Below, piece after piece: positions 20,298 to 31,200 of a stretch of DNA of 64,000 nt. The stretch comes from Azolla caroliniana. Its lineage: Eukaryota; Polypodiophyta. How positions within the stretch are numbered: the stretch's first letter is position 1; the number at the start of each line of letters is the position of its first letter. The notes beneath the pieces are model-generated. The model ran no database searches. It saw only the letters and a list, made by a program, of their open reading frames with translations, and was not told the DNA's origin. Both the position numbers and the translations under genes were made by a program. The DNA lies in NCBI GenBank assembly GCA_043228905.1, contig JBHGNT010000001.1:17856001-17920000 (forward strand). The letters are read 5' to 3'.

Positions 20298-22180
20298 TCA
20301 ACGTGGTATTCCTGTCCTTCTTTTTGGATGTCGCCAAAGGAATCCTCCCTTCAAGAAGTATTGGTAAGCTTTCTTTCGGATTCGTAGGGCCTCCTCCTTT
20401 GTCAACGAAGCATCTGTCGTCAATGTTCTTAGGAATCTACCGATGAGTAACCACTCTCCTTCGTACTCGTTCTCGTTGAAGGCGTGGAGGGTTTGCGTGT
20501 CCTGGTCTTCCGCCGACAATCGAGCCATCTTGAAGAAGTCGAGGGCGACATCTTCATCTTCCGAAACCATGTTACTTCCATTTGAAAATCTTGCCCTCGA
20601 CAGCATGTCAGCCATGTCGTTCTTCTTCCCTACAATGTGACGGATCTCTGGGTTTAAAGACTTGATGTAGGCGATCCACCTTAGCATAGCAAGATTTGGG
20701 GTCGCATATCCCGAGACCATTCCGAGAATTGGGAGACAATCTGTCTCTATTATCACTTCTGGCCCGATCAGGTAATCTTTGTCCGTCTTCACTGCCGACA
20801 CAATACCCCAAAGTTCCCGCTTGACTTGGGCATATCTTTGTTGCCGTTCGCTGAGAACCTTTGCTCCGAACCGGACGGCATATCGCGCATTATCTTCACC
20901 TTCTTGATTGATGACCCACCCGATTCCGGTTGGGCTCGTATCTACGGTCACGTAAATTGGTTTCCCTTCGGCATAGTTGGCCTTCCTTAGTGCCGGAGCT
21001 TCAAGAAGCAGTTTCTTTAATCTTCGCATCGCATTTGTGTGCTCGTCTCGCCATTCGAACTTCATTCTTTTCTTTAGTGGTCCATATAACGGTTCGGCAA
21101 CATGAGCGTAGTGAGGAATCCATATATGATAAAACGCGCACGCTCCAAGGAACCTTCAAACCTCCGTTTGGTTTTCGCATTCTTCTTTCATGTCTTGGAT
21201 TGCGTTCACTTTGGATGGTGAGGGCTTCCAGCCGTATGCTCCACACAAGTGACCTACCACCAAGATCTCCGGTTGTCCGAATGTGGATTTTTCTCCCGAA
21301 AATGTCAAGTTCGCATCTTCGAGCCTTTGAAGCACCTTCTCGCAATCTTTCATATGATCCGCAACGAACTTTCTACAACCTTCCTTATCTTTCGATTCAT
21401 CTTTTTATCGGAATATCATCCAAGAATGGCATCGTGATGTCCGGGATGCAATCCTTCAAGACTTTATTCATGGCATTCACCATATGAGCCACCGAGTTCG
21501 TTGCGCCTTGGGGTAAGGTACACATCCGCACAAGCCCAATCGGAGTCCTCATGGTTGTAATGTCCCGATTCTTGATCGCCAATTGGAATTGGTCATATCC
21601 GGACTAGAGATCGCCAATGGAGTAGATGGACCGGCCTGCAAATGCTTCGGCAAATTCGTCCACACTCGGACCGATTCTGGCATTTCGAATTGTCACCTTG
21701 TTGACGGGTTGAAGATCTTGGATGAATCGCAATGATCCATTCTTCTTCGGCACCGTGAACCACCGATTGGAATAAGGAGCATTCGACGGTTCTAGAATTC
21801 CCATACTCACCTTCTCCTTTAAGAGCTCGATCAGCTTCGGAAGGTGTGCTCTCGGAACTGGTATCGGTTTCAAATTCCAAGGCACATGAGGCACCGTGAA
21901 GATCACCATCGGCTCTATAACCTTTGGGTCGGCGCATCCGATTTCTCATTGGAAGAATGCGAAAGCCTTCCCATGTCTCTCAAGCATATCGCGAAACATT
22001 CACTCCTCTTCAGGGAGAAGGAAATCCTCCTTTCCAACTCGTAGCTTCCCTTTCGTCTCTTTGGTGAAGACATGACCTATCTTCTTCGGATCTCTTAAGC
22101 TTGGATCGTTAGCGACTTCCTTCATCTTTTGCCAGCTATCTTCCGGTAGCGGAACCGCAACTGGCTTGATCTTCTTATCC
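20298..22180 (-). pseudogene. Gypsy-D reverse transcriptase and RNase H
   Basis: RT starts near 22180. It includes MVIFTVPHVPWNLKPIPVP, FIQDLQPVNKVTIRNA (about 21735-21680), a stop at 21604 where gypsy-2 has Tyr in GDLYSGYDQ, then LPQGATNSVAHMVNAMNK and the catalytic MPFLDDIPIK (about 21420). Frameshifts lie near 21395 and 21155. RNase H (21065-20298) has VTVDTSPTGIGWVINQE, QVKRELWGIVSAVK, IETDCLPILG and GKKNDMADMLSR, so its catalytic acidic residues are all readable. Confidence 0.9.
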
Positions 22181-22578
22181 ACCGTTTTCTATTTTGTGTT
22201 GATGTCAGCTTCCTTCATCGAGATGCCACGACGGTATTCATCGATGATAGTGTACATGTTGACAGAGGTAACTGAAATCACGCGTTGGTTGTGAAGTTAG
22301 CTCAAGTCCACGACGTCCTCGATTTCGCCGATGGTGTCGTTAAATGAGGCTTCTTCCATAATATGAGTCATGAACTCTCCTTCTTCTATTATGTTCTCTT
22401 CTTTCAGCATCTTCTCGAATTCTTGTATCCGGCGCTTGTGCTTCTTGTCGGGTAGTACTAGTTTACATGCGCCACTAGGTGTGACACATGTTGCTTCTCC
22501 TCGCAATCCACACACTCTTCTTTCTTGTGGGGTCTTGTGATTGCTCGGACTATTTGTGCCCCATGCTTCAATAGTCCG

Positions 22579-22590
22579 CTCTAAAAATCC
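22579..22590 (-). promoter_or_regulatory. Candidate -1 frameshift site, gypsy-D gag-pro/pol
   Basis: On the minus strand the gag-protease frame ends GAT TTT TAG within GGATTTTTAGAG. A one-base slip back on the T run enters the frame that reads LERTIEAWG and then SGAC, and continues into pol. The same 12-mer lies at the same place in gypsy-2 (38961-38972). This is a hypothesis from sequence conservation. Confidence 0.6.
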
Positions 22591-24770
22591 GAGGATTCTC
22601 CTTCGAGACTATCTCGATTCCTTTCATGATTGGGTCGCACCGTTAGTAATTGGACCGATCTTTGGTTGTCAAGACTCTTTATTCGTGCGATGGCTGCTCC
22701 ATTATCAAACACTTTGGTCTCCATCCGAGATGATGTGATATAAGGTTTCCCTAGGATCACAGGATGCGACGCCGATTCTTGTACGAAGAAATGTTGATCC
22801 ATCTCCACATCCCCGATCGTGACTTTGATATTGGGACAAGCTCCGTACAAGTCCTCTGTAGACTTTGCTACCGCGCGAATCTTCCATCCGTGGTTTGTAT
22901 TGATTGGCCACCTTCCTTTTTTGTAGAAGTCAGTTGACGAGCCGTGGTCGATCAAGGCTACCACGGTCTCTTTCTTCTCCCCGATCTTCACTGGCGTCTC
23001 CGTTGTCGCTCGTGCCCAATGAGGTCGAGTGTAGTGGTTGTCCACCATATCTTCATCGATTTCGTCTCTTGCCATCATTATGGCATTCGTTTTTGCTTTT
23101 TGCGGCTTCTCTTCTTCCTCGTCCGATTGTTGTCTCTTTCTCTTTACAAGGTCCACGATCGTGTCATGGAACTCCTTCTTCGTAATGCCAAGCAATTCCC
23201 TCAAGGACAAAGTTACGTGGCTATCAAGAACTCGTTCTTCGAGAATCTTCTTTAGGTCCGTTGTCTGCTCTATGTCTGACCTTAGCTTATAGGTAGGTAT
23301 AGTCCTTGTCCTCCGAGCGGGGTCTTCGACACCAACCTTCACGGGCCGAACCGTTTCTTCAACTCGTATGCTCAGCTCCCCTTTTCGGCTTGATTCTCGT
23401 TCCTCCGTTTGTAAAGGTTGACTCGTCTCCGCATCGTCCTTCTTTTTCGCGTTCCTTGTTTCATGTCTTTTTGATGGGCCTTGCTCTTCTATTCTCTTTC
23501 TCTTTTCTTCGACGAACACCTCGTGGTTGTCGCACATCACTTCTGCGAGTATGGTGTTGTCGTCCACCGGATCCGACCACCCGGTTATGCTTTGCACGCT
23601 TCGGTCCGCAAGCTCTACCTCGTTCGATGTGACTTTTCCCTTCTTCTCATATTCGACAACGGAAGTCCAAAACTTTGCTCCCGCTCTAGTAGCTTCAGTC
23701 TTGTCTTTCCTAACTCTTATTCCGGCCGACGCAGCATAGTGCATCGCATCCACATGAGTCGCATCGGCATCCTCCATAGATTTCTTCATTCCTCCTGTTC
23801 CGAAATTCACCCGTAGGGGTCTTCTAGTCTCGCTTGAGCAGATCATGTTGTCCTCTATGTATACGATATTTTGTTGAATCGCCTCTCGAAGGCTCGCACA
23901 ATCCCTTCTCATGTGGTCCATGCTATCGCACCACACGCATCTAAAGGGTTCTTTTCCTTTAGGGCCCCGACGATTCATGTTGGCTAGCGTGACCTTCTCG
24001 AACTTCTTCGCTAGCTCTTCAATGATGTCGTCATCAATCTTCTTTTCTTCCACGTTACTTTGTCTTGGCGGCTCAGCTACTTTCGGCGGTCTTGCTTTCT
24101 CTGTGGTAGTCGATCCCGTCAAGTCGGTGTCATCAACCCATTGGCGACGCTTGTCGAGCCTATTGCATGCCCGCTTTACCACGATCCAGTCCGCTACGAG
24201 CCCATTTGCTTGGGTATCATCTTCGAGAAGAGCCCCCAACTCCCGTCTATCCTTTATGTCCACGGCCTTCAAGAAGTACAAAGTCTTGTCCTCTTCAAGC
24301 AACACTTGATCCGTATTGGGGAGACGACTAAACATCTGGTCAAATTCGTCGTACACCCTCGAGACACTCATCTTCTTATTCTTCTTCTATATCCACTTCA
24401 TCAGGGCATGTCGAGTCATCCTCGTTGAGTCTTCAGTCACGAACTCCACTAGTATCGTTTTCTCGAACTCTGACCATGTTGTCTTACCTTCTTGAAGCTC
24501 GATGACGCGTCTTTGGATGTTGTTGGCGAAAACTCTCTTGAAGCTTATGATTTGACGTGCCTCGGACACGTCCCTATGATTCATCTCCCTTCTATATGCA
24601 TCAAGGAACTTCGTAACGTTCCTTCCATCGAATTGGCCCTCGAGCTCTACGACACGATCGACAGCCTTCTCCTCGCTTGCATCGTTGTCCCAAGATCTCA
24701 TCATTTGCTCGACGATTAGCATCATCCTTTCGAGCTCTCTCACTTGGTTGCTTGAGGACGCCATCTCCAA
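22581..24770 (-). pseudogene. Gypsy-D gag-protease
   Basis: The frame starts at ATG 24770 and has one in-frame stop at 24387-24389 (after ALMKWI). It then continues open from 24386 to TAG at 22581-22583. The zinc knuckle CVWCDSMDHMRRDC is near 23940-23899. The protease has ALIDHGSS near 22958-22935, with His in place of the usual Thr/Ser after the catalytic Asp, and lacks the EINLM segment that follows in gypsy-2. Apart from the single stop, Gag is intact across about 730 codons. Confidence 0.88.
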
Positions 24771-24805
24771 GTATTAATCTCGACTTGATCCTTCCTACCG
24801 CCTCT

Positions 24806-24823
24806 TTCACGTCGGGTTCACCA
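24806..24823 (-). other. Primer-binding site of gypsy-D
   Basis: TGGTGAACCCGACGTGAA on the minus strand, eight bases inside the 5' LTR, identical to gypsy-2 and gypsy-J. It is not the initiator-Met type used by the copia elements here. Confidence 0.82.
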
Positions 24824-24831
24824 CTTAATTA

Positions 24832-25887
24832 TGTCGTGAGGATCCGTCACTACGTGCGGATCGTGAGGCGGAACCGCCGAGGTTCTGGACCGGAAGGATT
24901 CAAAGTCAGTAGAAGCTTTGGCGCAAGCTTTGGCGAGAAAGTACTTAAGATAGATTGGGAAAGAGAGAAGTTGAGATTAAACGATTAAGAGAGATTGATT
25001 GAACTTTTATTTTTGGATTTAAGAAACAAGTTACACGATCAATTTGATAACGAATTTCTTCTTCTTAATTTCATAACCCAAAAAAATATAAAAAACTGTC
25101 TTTTCTCCTCCCCCTTCCTTCTTTTATAGATGCTCTCATGCATATGATGCATGTGAGGGTACAAGACATGCATAAAATGCATGCTTGCCATTTGGCGCTT
25201 ATGTATTACATGTGGTGCATGATAACCATGTCGCTCATTTTAGCTCTCATGTATGAGAATTTACACGTAAAAGTACAATGATAGAAATATAAATTCAACT
25301 AAATGGCATGGCTTAATGGTAAGCCAATGGACTCCTAACTCGAAGGTGCAAGGTTCGAATCCTTACTTGCCCTCCTTGTATATGTATATATGTATATATA
25401 TTTATATATTTATTTATCTAGTCGCCGGTTCGTCGGTTACCGGTGCCTCACCGAATGTCGTCGTCTCACCGGCGCCGGATGACCGGCTCCATCGCCGGTC
25501 CGCTTTTGGTTGGCCAAAACCCTTTACGAGTAGCTAGCCCACCTCCACTCTTAGTTCAAGTTACCTTGAACTCTCTATGCTCCACACATAAACACAAAGA
25601 TAATATCTTTTGCTCTACCTTATATATGATGAGAGCTGTATTTGTCGTTCCCATGTGGGATATCTCACAATTTTCTCTTTTCCTTTCACAAACTTTATAC
25701 CCTCATATCTTGACATTTAGTTGTCCATTTCTCGTGTAATAAAGTGCATTCGAAACCTCCATCATTTTGTACTTAGATATTAAATTTATTTAAAATGTTG
25801 TCTTCACAATTATTGTATTATGTGATTCATACTCGATTTTGTACGTTTTATGGGATTTTAACACTATTGCCGAAAATCTTCACGACA
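24832..25887 (-). repeat. 5' LTR of gypsy-D (1056 bp)
   Basis: Plus-strand ends are TGTCGTGAGG and TTCACGACA, next to the TSD ACGT at 25888-25891. It contains the tRNA-like module at 25306-25375 (A box TGGCTTAATGG, B box GGTTCGAATCC) and a CCGG-rich block at 25420-25500 similar to 18630-18740. Confidence 0.92.
25306..25375 (+). repeat. tRNA-like module in the gypsy-D 5' LTR
   Basis: It is almost identical to 18515-18583, with the same D-arm hairpin, CTCCTAA loop and perfect B box. Presence in both LTRs means it was part of the LTR before this copy integrated. Confidence 0.65.
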
Positions 25888-26340
25888 ACGTTAAGACTCT
25901 GTTTCGTGGTGGTTCAACTCTAGTAGCGAGCGCGCCAACACCAGGTACGACTCAATCTCACGGCAGTGGTATGGGACGCCGATCGAGGCTCGAGTCCGCC
26001 TCAATCCCATCGTTTGGGGATGGTCGGGTGGATCGACACCCTTCTTTCTCTCTCACCTTTCTATCTATCTATTTATCATTCTTTTCTCCTTATCATACGC
26101 TTACATTAGATGATATCGCTAATAGTTGGTTTCAGAGCTCATGTTCTAATGTTTCTTTTGTTGTCTTTTCTCTTCTTGATTGATGGTGATTGATCGATGT
26201 GTGGTCGGCCTTGATCCAGACAACGATCAACAAAGGAACTTCGGTAATCTTTCTTGTTTTTTTTTCTTCTCCCTTCTAATCATGTATATGGTCATATGTA
26301 AAAAAAAAATTCATTAATTCAATGATGTTGTAGTGGTAAT
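25888..26340 (+). other. Flank: probable host LTR end with PBS-like motif
   Basis: Non-coding sequence continuing from 18040. At 26127-26138, TGGTTTCAGAGC differs by one base from the copia PBS TGGTATCAGAGC, which would place an LTR end near 26124. No gag is recognisable after it, so any element here is heavily deleted. Confidence 0.4.
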
Positions 26341-26660
26341 TAATTGGTTAGATAAAATGTTTACATATTTGCACGAGGTCAATACCTCATTTGACATATA
26401 TTTAATATGTGATTAGTGTCGTATGCGTACGAGGTTAATACCTCAATTACGTATTACGTTCACAAACATATGTTACATTTGCTTATGAGTTCATTACCTT
26501 GATTTGTATGTTATTGATATGCGTTTGGTGTCGTATGCGTATGAGGTCAATACCTCAATTGCGTATTACGATTAACCCTTATTTTTAGATGTTTCGTGTG
26601 CGTATAGGGTATATGCCTTGATTACGTATCTCGATTACATCATTTTTGGCTATTTTATAT
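26340..26660. repeat. 56-bp degenerate tandem array with palindromes
   Basis: The palindrome GAGGTYAATACCTC occurs at 26375-26388, 26431-26444 and 26543-26556. A degraded form occurs at 26487 and another near 26602. Starts are spaced 56, 56, 56 and about 58 bp. Between them the text GTCGTATGCGTA and CAATTRCGTATTACG recurs. I count about five units. Confidence 0.7.
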
Positions 26661-27300
26661 TACGATTTCTTTTATATATGCATATGTGGTCACGTGTATA
26701 CGTATTTGATCGTATATATGTGATAATATACATATGTGTATATAAGTTATTACATGATTTCAAGATCGAATGTTTTCCTTTTCGGGGAAAGGATCTTCGT
26801 GGCCATCCTCACATTTTTGTGAGAATCACGTTGTCAACATCCCTTTTGCAACACATTTTTATTGTTGACATCCCCGTTCGTGACTTCAATTTCGTTACGT
26901 AATGAAATAATCTTAGCCACAATGGTGTTGAGAACGTAGGTCTTGACCCACATGATGTGAGGTCGCTCTTATGACACACATATCCAACATCCCTCCCTCA
27001 TTACATGGATACGATGCCACCATGAGATCATTCTTACAAAAGGCATTCGTAATGACATAACCATGTGATGGGCCACGGAGGCCTACTATGAAAAGAGGGC
27101 TCATTTGGATTGACCATTAGGTTGCACTTTGGCATATGCCATCATAATTACGTGACTTGAGGTTAGGTAACGTACCAACATAAAAAGCAAATGAATGAAA
27201 CATGGCCGAAGTGAAAGAACAGATCCAGACCCCAAAAGAACTAGTTTGGAGCATAGATAACAACTCCACTTGACAAGCACTACAATAGTGTCAGGTCATG
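26660..27300. other. Non-coding stretch, nothing assignable
   Basis: AT-rich, with TA-rich runs (26690-26750) and a short direct repeat (GTTGTCAACATCCC and ATTGTTGACATCCC at 26830-26870). No long frame, RNA gene or LTR boundary could be supported. Confidence 0.5.
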
Positions 27301-27657
27301 TTGCCTCTCAGCCTCTTGTTACAGTTAATTCCCCGAAACATCGGTGGTAACATCACAGAACCTGAAACCGGCACCAACATTCTTCTCCAACCTGGAGGAA
27401 GGACCGGGAATAGTGGCCACCATCAGTCCGGCAATAACGGTTATTATCAAAGGAAAATAAATTCCTAGAACAATTCCCAGAGTAAACGTGATAAGCCAAC
27501 GAAAATGCAACAATCTTGGGATCAAAGAATAGGAATCGTGCCCGTTCTGGCTGCGTATGGCGAACACCAGTTCAATTCAGCCAACCGGATTCATCCGGAA
27601 CTTGGAGATTACAATCGGGGGACATACATTTCTGATATCCGCAGTAGTCCTGTAACT
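27300..27657 (+). pseudogene. Gypsy-1 gag C-terminal fragment
   Basis: The frame from about 27338 is Gly/Asn-rich (GGNITEPETGTNILLQPG, then SGHHQSGNNGYYQRK), a composition typical of the region after the zinc knuckle in plant gypsy Gag. It then decays. Beyond copia B the protease end of a plus-strand gypsy element follows at once, so I infer this is the same element. Moderate confidence. Confidence 0.45.
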
Positions 27658-28255
27658 TGTTGGGATTACGGTCCCTTCGGATGGGATGGTCGGATCCGGT
27701 TTCGGTTTCGGATCCGGATGACGAAGACCCCGGTTTCGGCACCGGATGACGAATGTACCCGGAGAGCGATCCGGATGCAGGGACATATCCGTGAATATGT
27801 TCGCTATGGGCCCCTGAGGCTACAGTTGTAAATAGCCCAAAGTCATATAAGTATAAATATGACTTAGGGCAAACAGTTTTATAGTTGCTGATCTTTTTCT
27901 GTTTTTCCACTTTAGAGGAGTGAAGAGAGAAAGCAGCCGTGAGAGAGAGAGAGAGAGAGAGATAGAGCGCGAGAGAGGAAGAGGTAGACGCCTCTGTGTA
28001 TTTCCGCCGCCTGTGGCGAGGACAGCGAGCTCAAGGTCGTCGCCTTGCAGCTCGCCATTGTATACTTCTCTGTATAGTGTTGGTTTGGAGTCTCGTACTC
28101 CCGTGGTTTTTCCCATCTAGGGTTTTCCACGTTAATCCCTGTGTAAACGCGTCTCGTGTATTTCTTCTTTTGGTTCCTATTTTCTGCTCCATTGATCCGC
28201 GATTACTCGGTTGTGGCCGAGCGAAGAAGGTGAATCCAAGCGGTGATTCCCAACA
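27658..28255 (+). repeat. 5' LTR of copia B (598 bp)
   Basis: It starts TGTTGGGATTACGG and ends GATTCCCAACA. The TATA box is near 27849 (AGTATAAATATGACTTAGGG), followed by a (GA)n tract at 27943-27962 and GGGTTTTCCACG near the end, all shared with the other copia LTRs here. Confidence 0.96.
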
Positions 28256-28258
28256 ATC

Positions 28259-28270
28259 TGGTATCAGAGC
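28259..28270 (+). other. Primer-binding site of copia B
   Basis: TGGTATCAGAGC, a perfect match to the initiator tRNA-Met type PBS of plant copia elements, three bases after the LTR. Confidence 0.95.
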
Positions 28271-28284
28271 GACTGTTGCAGAAA

Positions 28285-31200
28285 ATGGAAGGCGGCAGCA
28301 GCGGGCAGCCGGGGATGATGGTGCTGAACGCGCAGAATTACGCCGATTGGAAGATCAAGATGGAGGACCTTCTGATCGTTCGGGACCTGTATGAACCGAT
28401 TGACAGGTCGGAAATACCGAAAGGGGTACTTGAGTCGGAGTGGAAGCTCCTGAACCGGAAAGCCGTAGCGACGATCCGACAATATGTCGATGTAAGCGTC
28501 CTACAACATGTGGCGAACGACACCAACGCATATGAGATGTGGAAGAAGCTGTCGGGCCTCTACGAGAGGAAGAATGCGTTGAACCGGACCTCCCTGATGA
28601 GGAAGATAGTAAATCTCAAGTACCGGGACGGCGAGAGTATGGTGGAACACGTAAGCACGTTCATGGGATTCGTGAATCAGCTTGCGGCGATCAAGTTCCC
28701 GTTGGAGGATGCAATGCAAGCCATCATCCTGATGTGTACATTGCCGGATAGCTGGGAGAACTTGGTGGTGACTCTCAGCACCTCCTGCACCGAAGACAAC
28801 CTGTCCTTACAAACGGTAAAGACAAGTATTTTGAACGAAGAAGCGCGTCGGAGAGATAAAGAACCGGCCTCCGACTCGAAGGCGCTGCTTACCGAATCGG
28901 ATCGGGGAAGACAATGGAACCGGAGTCCGCAAAGACGAGAGAAGTCGGGGACCCGGTCGCGGTCAAGAGGAAGGCCCACATGCTTCCACTGTGGGAAGCC
29001 GGGGCACTTCCGAAAGAATTGTCGGCATTACCGAAAAGACAACGGAGCCGACGACACCGATTCGAAGAAGTCACCGGAGAGAAACGGTGCATACCGGGGA
29101 GCCACGGACCGGAGAGGTTCGGATCGGCGAGGGCAGGACCGGAAAGGAACAACGGCACTCGCGGCAAGTGAGGAAGAAATCATGCTCATCACCGAAGAAG
29201 GTGAACTAAACATTGCCGGCGATGAGACGACCTGGGTGGTCGATTCCGGAGCATCGTTCCACCTGACCCCGGAGAGAAGATACTTCTCATCCTACACAGC
29301 CGGTGAGCATGGCTGTGTTCGGATGGGAAACGAAGGTACGTGCCGAATTGCCGGCATAGGAGATGTGTGGTTGACAACCCCGACCGGATGTAAAATGCTG
29401 CTGAAGAATGTCCGACACGTTCCGGAGGTCCGACTGAACCTGATTTCTGCCGGGAGGCTAGATGATGAAGGCTACACGGGTAGCATCCAGAACGGCGTAA
29501 TGAAGTTCAGCAAGGGGAGCCTGATAGTGGCTCGGGCCCGGAAAGACAACACACTGTACCTGATGAATGCTCGGTTATGTCCGGAAGAGCTGAATGTGGC
29601 AGCCGACACTGCCGGTGAGCTGTGGCACAAAAGACTGTGCCACATGAGTGAGAAGGGGATGAAGAGGCTTGCAGAAGACAACCTTATTCCAGTGAAGCAT
29701 GTGCACCTGGAGAAGTGCACCGATTGCCTGGCCGGTAAGCAGAACCGAACCTCCTTCCACTCAAGGCCACCGACGAGACGTAACGCACCATTGGAGTTGG
29801 TGCACACCGATGTGTGTCAGGTAGAAACGAAGTCACATGGCGGAGCCCAGTACTTCGTAACTTTCATAGATGATCATAGCCGAAGACTGTGGACGGCACC
29901 GATGAAGACAAAGGACCAAGTGTTGTCCGTCTTCAAAGAACTCCACGCGAGAGTGGAAAGGGAATCCGGCAAGAAGCTGAAAGCGATACGAGCGGATAAC
30001 GGAGGGGAATACCGGGGGCAGTTCCAGGAGTACTGTCGCTCGAAGGGAATCCGACTCGAGTTTACTGTGCCGAAGACGCCGGAACTGAACGGGCTGGCCG
30101 AGAGGATGAACCGGACCATAATGGAGAGGGTCCGGAGTATGCTGGCACATGCGAAATTACCCAAGGGATTTTGGGCTGAGGCAATGTCGACGGCGACATA
30201 TGTGATAAACAGATCACCCTCAGTACCTTTGGACGGAGACACGCCGCAGAGAGTGTGGACTGGAAGGGAAGTATCCTACCGGCATCTGAAGGTGTTCGGG
30301 TGTCTCGCATACGTGCATGTGGCAAAGGACCGGAGAGGAAAGCTAGATCCAAAGACCCGGCCATGCATATTCCTCGGTTACGGCGACGACGAGTTCGGCT
30401 ACCGAGTATGGGACCCGGTTGACAAGAAGATATTCCGGAGTCGTGATATCATCTTCATGGAGAACAAGACACTCGCCGACTGGGAGTCGGAGAAGAAGAT
30501 GAAGAGCTCCAAGTCGACCGGTGAGGATCAACTCTACGGGGAGCAGTCCCGACCGGCAAGGGACCGGTTAGCACTCGAGGATCCGGCCGAAGACGGTGAA
30601 GAAACAGAACCGGCCGAAGAAGATGAAAATGATACCGGAACCGGCCCCGATCCCGAAATGGATTCGGATGAAGAAGAAGAATCGGAAGAACCGGTTACCG
30701 AAGCTCCGGAACGGAGATATCCTCTAAGAGAGAGAAGGGCCCCCCGGAGATTTCCGGAACCAGAGCATGTGCTGCTAACCGACGAGGGGGAGCCGGAGAG
30801 CTTTGAAGAAGCAAAGCATGACACCCAGAGCCGCAGGTGGTTGAGTGCCATGCAGGACGAGATGGATTCCCTGCATGAGAACCACACATATGAACTTGTG
30901 GAGTTGCCGAAAGGAAAACGGGCACTCCGTAACAAGTGGGTGTTCAAGCTGAAACCGGGAGATGCCGGAAACCCCCCGAGATACAAAGCCAGGATCGTGG
31001 TGAAGGGGTTTCAGCAGAAGAAGGGCGTCGACTTCGACGAGATATTTGCCCCGGTAGTGAAGATGACCTCCATCCGGACGGTGCTGAGCATAGCGGCAAG
31101 CATGGACCTCGAGGTAGAACAGATGGACGTGAAGACGGCATTCCTTCACGGTGACCTCGAAGAAGAGATCTACATGCAGCAACCGGAAGGATTCGAGAAG

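Larger units (their letters stand above)
18041..25887 (-). mobile_element. Complete degenerate Ty3/gypsy element (gypsy-D)
   Basis: LTRs at 18041-19112 and 24832-25887 share TGTCGTGAGG...CA ends and are flanked by the 4-bp TSD ACGT (18037-18040 and 25888-25891). On the minus strand, PBS (24823-24806), gag-protease, RT, RNase H, integrase and polypurine tract (19127-19113) follow in standard order. It is the same family as gypsy-2 but AT-richer and carries several stops, so it is older. It shares with gypsy-2 the PBS, the 4-bp TSD, the Asp-His-Gly protease motif and the frameshift-like gag/pol junction. Confidence 0.93.

Noticed and set aside
26660-27300. A host protein-coding exon between gypsy-D and gypsy-1
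   Set aside because: Frames are short, AT-rich and without splice-bounded coding character, and no domain is recognisable.
28243-28284. Start of copia B gag-pol at 28243
   Set aside because: That codon is GTG inside the LTR end and the frame would run through the PBS. ATG 28285 is the better start.
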